Shown here piece after piece: positions 61,501 through 64,000 of a stretch of 64,000 bases of DNA (position 1 is the stretch's first letter; each line of letters starts with the position of its first letter). Under the pieces are notes generated by a model. The model saw only the letters and a program-made list of their open reading frames with translations, did not search any database and was not told where the DNA came from. The DNA comes from Panagrolaimus kolymaensis (lineage: Eukaryota > Nematoda > Chromadorea > Rhabditida > Panagrolaimidae). The stretch lies in NCBI GenBank assembly GCA_028622995.1, contig JAJQJQ010000031.1, positions 124,001 to 188,000 of the forward strand, in the 5' to 3' direction. Both the position numbers and the translations under genes were made by a program.

Positions 61501-62715
61501 TAAAAGTAGTATTGAGGATTAACATATTTTCTTGGGGTTAAAACAATGAAAAAATACTGTATCTTTGACTTTTCAGCTTTCCTTTGACAGTCTAATTCCC
61601 TCGACATGGTTTGCAATAAGAATAGAATATCGTTTAATTTATCATAATTCTGATGGCGGTTATACTGATTTTCCAACCAAGCAGGTTAGTTTTTTTATCT
61701 CCAAAGTTCAAAAAAAATGTTCAAAAAATCTATTCCGGAAAATACATATTTTTTCTGCCAAAATTTCAACGAGATTTTAATTTTCGAATTTGGAGGTCTT
61801 TGATTTTTTTGTCCTTTGTTTTCCTAATTGCGTTCCTACTTTTTTTCAATACTCAAATGGTTCAAATCAAAGAAGAAAAAATGCAAAAGTGCCGCTGCAA
61901 TTAAAGTTTTTCGGCGTCTTTTTTGGAACAAAAACAAAGGCCTCCAATCAAAAAAATTAAACACCTTTTTTATTCCTTTCATTTTCTTTTTTTTATTATA
62001 GGAATTAATTGTTCGAACTAAAAATGATTCAACTATATCGCCTTCAACAAATATAAATGATCATATAATATTTATTGAAAATGTAATTACGGATGATCGA
62101 GATGTAAATGTTACTGTAAGTAGTGCCTTTCCTGCAACATCACGAGTAAGTTTTTCTCATTTTATATAACTATAATTGATACCTTTGCCTCCGCCATTGG
62201 CCGAAAAAAATGTATTAGATTTGGATTTATGTAATTAAACCCTTTATAAATACAAAGTCACAAAGTTTGGTGGCAAAAAAAAAGTAAAGACTGCACCTGG
62301 ACCATCTGCCTGCCTACTTTGCCATTTTTTTTACTTTTTTGACTAATTTTTTCAGCTTTCAACTTTAATCGTTCCCGAGCTTCAATGTTTACGAGGAATA
62401 GTAAAACCACCTGCTCAACGAATAATTTCATATGCGAATATTCATTTTGATTTACGTAAAAATATGAGAAATACCAATCGCTTCGATAACCCACATTGCA
62501 CAAAACTTTGTATATTTCCGTTTATTCGAGCTGAAATTATTGATTCCGGTCAACAAACTTTTCGAGGAAAAGAATGGTGTGGAACCATAGAAGAAGCTCT
62601 CGAGTTAATAGCAACAACAAATAAAGCAACTTCGACATCAAATTTAAAAATAACTGTGATTTCAACAACAACAAAACTTTTAATAATAATATTTTTTGCC
62701 TTTTTGTATTTTTAA
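58550..62715 (+). CDS. Probable secreted, GPI-anchored protein with an FN3-like domain (297 aa, 4 exons)
   Basis: Exons are 58550-58831, 61577-61684, 62002-62145 and 62356-62715, all phase 0. Introns are 2745, 317 and 210 nt. A hydrophobic stretch near residues 22-40 ends in SNAIA, a plausible signal-peptide cleavage site. Residues about 42-140 look like a fibronectin type III fold: alternating strands, then SFDSLIPSTWFAIRIEY, the usual 'L-x-P-x-T-x-Y' type turn. The C-terminal part has cysteines in LQC, PHCTKLC and EWC, suggesting disulphides. The last 20 residues are a Thr/Ser-rich spacer followed by a hydrophobic end, as in GPI signals. Function is not recognised. A cell-surface adhesion or receptor role is inferred. 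A second in-frame donor at 62115/62116 would shorten exon 3 by 10 codons. Several out-of-frame ATGs lie just upstream, so the start is not certain. Confidence 0.75.
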
Positions 62716-63260
62716 TTATTCGTTAAAAAATTATTTAAATAACTATAATTTAATCGTAAAAAGAATTACAAAATAATAATAATATTTAATAATAATAAAT
62801 TTTTTTGCTCAAAAAAAAGGAAAATACTGAAATCAGACAATCTCGAAATTTTTTAAGAAATGTAATTATTATGATTTTGAAGGTGAAAATTACATATGTA
62901 TTTTTTTTTAAACTTCGTAGTAGCAGACTTTTTTTGTTACACTTACACGTTAACGACGCGCGTTGCTCTTGACGACAAGCTTGCTTGATGCTGCTTAGTT
63001 ATTTAGTTGGTTGGTAAAATGTGGCAAAAAAAGATTTAAAAAATTGAAAATGCCAATATTAAAAAAAATAATAATGTTATATATACTAAATTGACCCTTT
63101 CATTTTTGTTACAGATTTTTTCCTTTTTCAGCTTAAAGAATATTTATATTGGAGGAAATAAAGAAAAAATTTGAACTTATTAAATTTTCTAAGATTAAGC
63201 GTCAAAAAAGTCGTTTAACAAATTTAGTTTTATTTTTGTAAATTCTTTCATTTTTTTCCC
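62716..63260. other. Intergenic between the FN3-like and PTPDC1-like genes
   Basis: Two same-strand genes lie about 545 bp apart. AAT-rich runs follow the first gene's stop, and an ACACGTTAACGACGCGCGTT patch lies near 62945. No RNA gene or clear promoter is recognised. Confidence 0.4.
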
Positions 63261-64000
63261 ATGGCTTCTTCGTCGTCGTCTGAAGGTAAGAAAATTTAGA
63301 TCAAAAAATTGTTTTTGTTGCTCCAGCTTTTTTTAAATCTTGCAAACTTTAGATGCCGCAGCGATCACAGCCATCCAGCAAAATGTAGTTTCTAATGTTG
63401 TGGTAGTACAAAATAATACGGTTAAACCAACATATTCGGTGATTCGATCAAACATTATTCGAATCACTCCAGAATCTATGCAATGTAAATTATACTGCCG
63501 TGGCACAGCGTGCAAATATTGTACACCAACGGGTTGGACTCAAGCTGAACAAGCTATTAAAGGAATTTATTCATCATGGTAAAACTTTTTAATAATAATA
63601 ATTTAAAAGACTTTTGATTCGATTTCACGACGAAAAATTACTCAAAGTCTCATAACGAATACTTTTTTTTTTCAGGGTCACTGACAATATCTTAGCTACA
63701 GCAAGGCCCACTCAAATCGCCATTCAACAATATGATATCCTTAAACAATTTAAACAAAAAAAGATTAAAACTATTATAAATCTTCAAAATATAAATGAAC
63801 ATGCATTTTGTGGTCCACCATTATTAATTTGTGGATTTAGTTATGATCCAGAAATGATGATGAGAAATAAAAGTATGTTTTGGGAAATAAAAAAATTAAA
63901 GTTTTAAACATAAAAATAAATTTTTACTTTTTTTAGTATATTATTATAATTTTGCTATGCCTGATTTTGGTTTTAGTAATATTTATTCTTTACTTAATAT
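63261..64000 (+). CDS. PTPDC1: PTPDC1-like dual-specificity phosphatase, 5' part (continues past window)
   Basis: Exons are 63261-63285, 63353-63578, 63676-63872 and 63937 onward, open at the window end. Phases agree. A short Ser-rich start (MASSSSSE) leads to residues resembling the N-terminal region of animal PTPDC1: SMQCKLYCRGTACKY, WTQAEQAIKG, then the phosphatase fold entry TDNILATARP and IKTIINLQNINEHAFCG, and IYYYNFAMPDFG. The catalytic HCxxGxxR loop would lie beyond the window and cannot be checked. PTPDC1 proteins are dual-specificity-type phosphatases linked to centrosome and cilium biology in vertebrates. The family assignment is confident, the nematode function is not known to me, and activity is unproven here. 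Confidence 0.85.

Noticed and set aside
30002..64000. tRNA, rRNA or splice-leader RNA genes
   Set aside because: No cloverleaf-compatible B-box context or conserved rRNA segment was recognised by reading. A covariance-model search was not possible here.

Overview
The window is AT-rich eukaryotic DNA. It most likely comes from a nematode. This is an inference from the roughly 45-60 nt introns with GT...TTTTAG or TTTTCAG borders in several genes, the cGMP-dependent protein kinase, the FLYWCH-like cysteine/histidine domains, and the lack of any prokaryotic gene organisation. A plant-parasitic tylenchid such as a root-knot nematode is plausible but not proven.

Positions 1 to about 30001 are one uninterrupted satellite array. 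It has 165 complete monomers of exactly 181 bp plus a 136-bp partial monomer, and starts beyond the left edge of the window. Monomers differ only by substitutions. Diagnostic variants show several generations of higher-order repeat: an ordered trimer (543 bp), a 10-mer (1810 bp) and an 11-mer (1991 bp).

From 30002 to about 33290 is a transposon-scarred border zone. It holds an unrecognised gene remnant (31031-31360), a 400-bp non-autonomous hAT-type element with perfect 8-bp target duplications and giant GCC/GGC palindromes (31997-32396), a candidate 420-bp solo LTR (32540-32959), and a partial FLYWCH-like gene that the LTR appears to interrupt. At 34217-35921 lies a complete eight-exon gene on the plus strand. 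It joins a degenerate J-domain (HSD instead of HPD), a coiled coil and the same FLYWCH-like C-terminal domain.

From 37579 to 49037 on the minus strand is a nine-exon cGMP-dependent protein kinase (665 codons reconstructed, all phases consistent). Its first cyclic-nucleotide site is intact, its second looks degenerate and its kinase domain is complete. Its large introns hold a 95-bp hAT-type MITE, six CACGTG palindromes and a possible 54-nt cassette exon or alternative first exon.

At 52040-56049 is a complete, apparently recent 4010-bp autonomous hAT transposon: perfect 8-bp target duplications, 458-bp near-identical inverted repeats full of GACGGT motifs, and an unbroken seven-exon 661-residue transposase with BED finger, D/D/E residues and hAT dimerisation motif.

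The right end carries a gene for a probably secreted, GPI-anchored FN3-like protein (58550-62715) and the 5' part of a PTPDC1-like dual-specificity phosphatase gene (63261 to beyond the window). No tRNA, rRNA, CRISPR array or prokaryotic feature was found. The cellular genes do not form an obvious pathway. The main story is a satellite border invaded by several independent hAT and LTR families.
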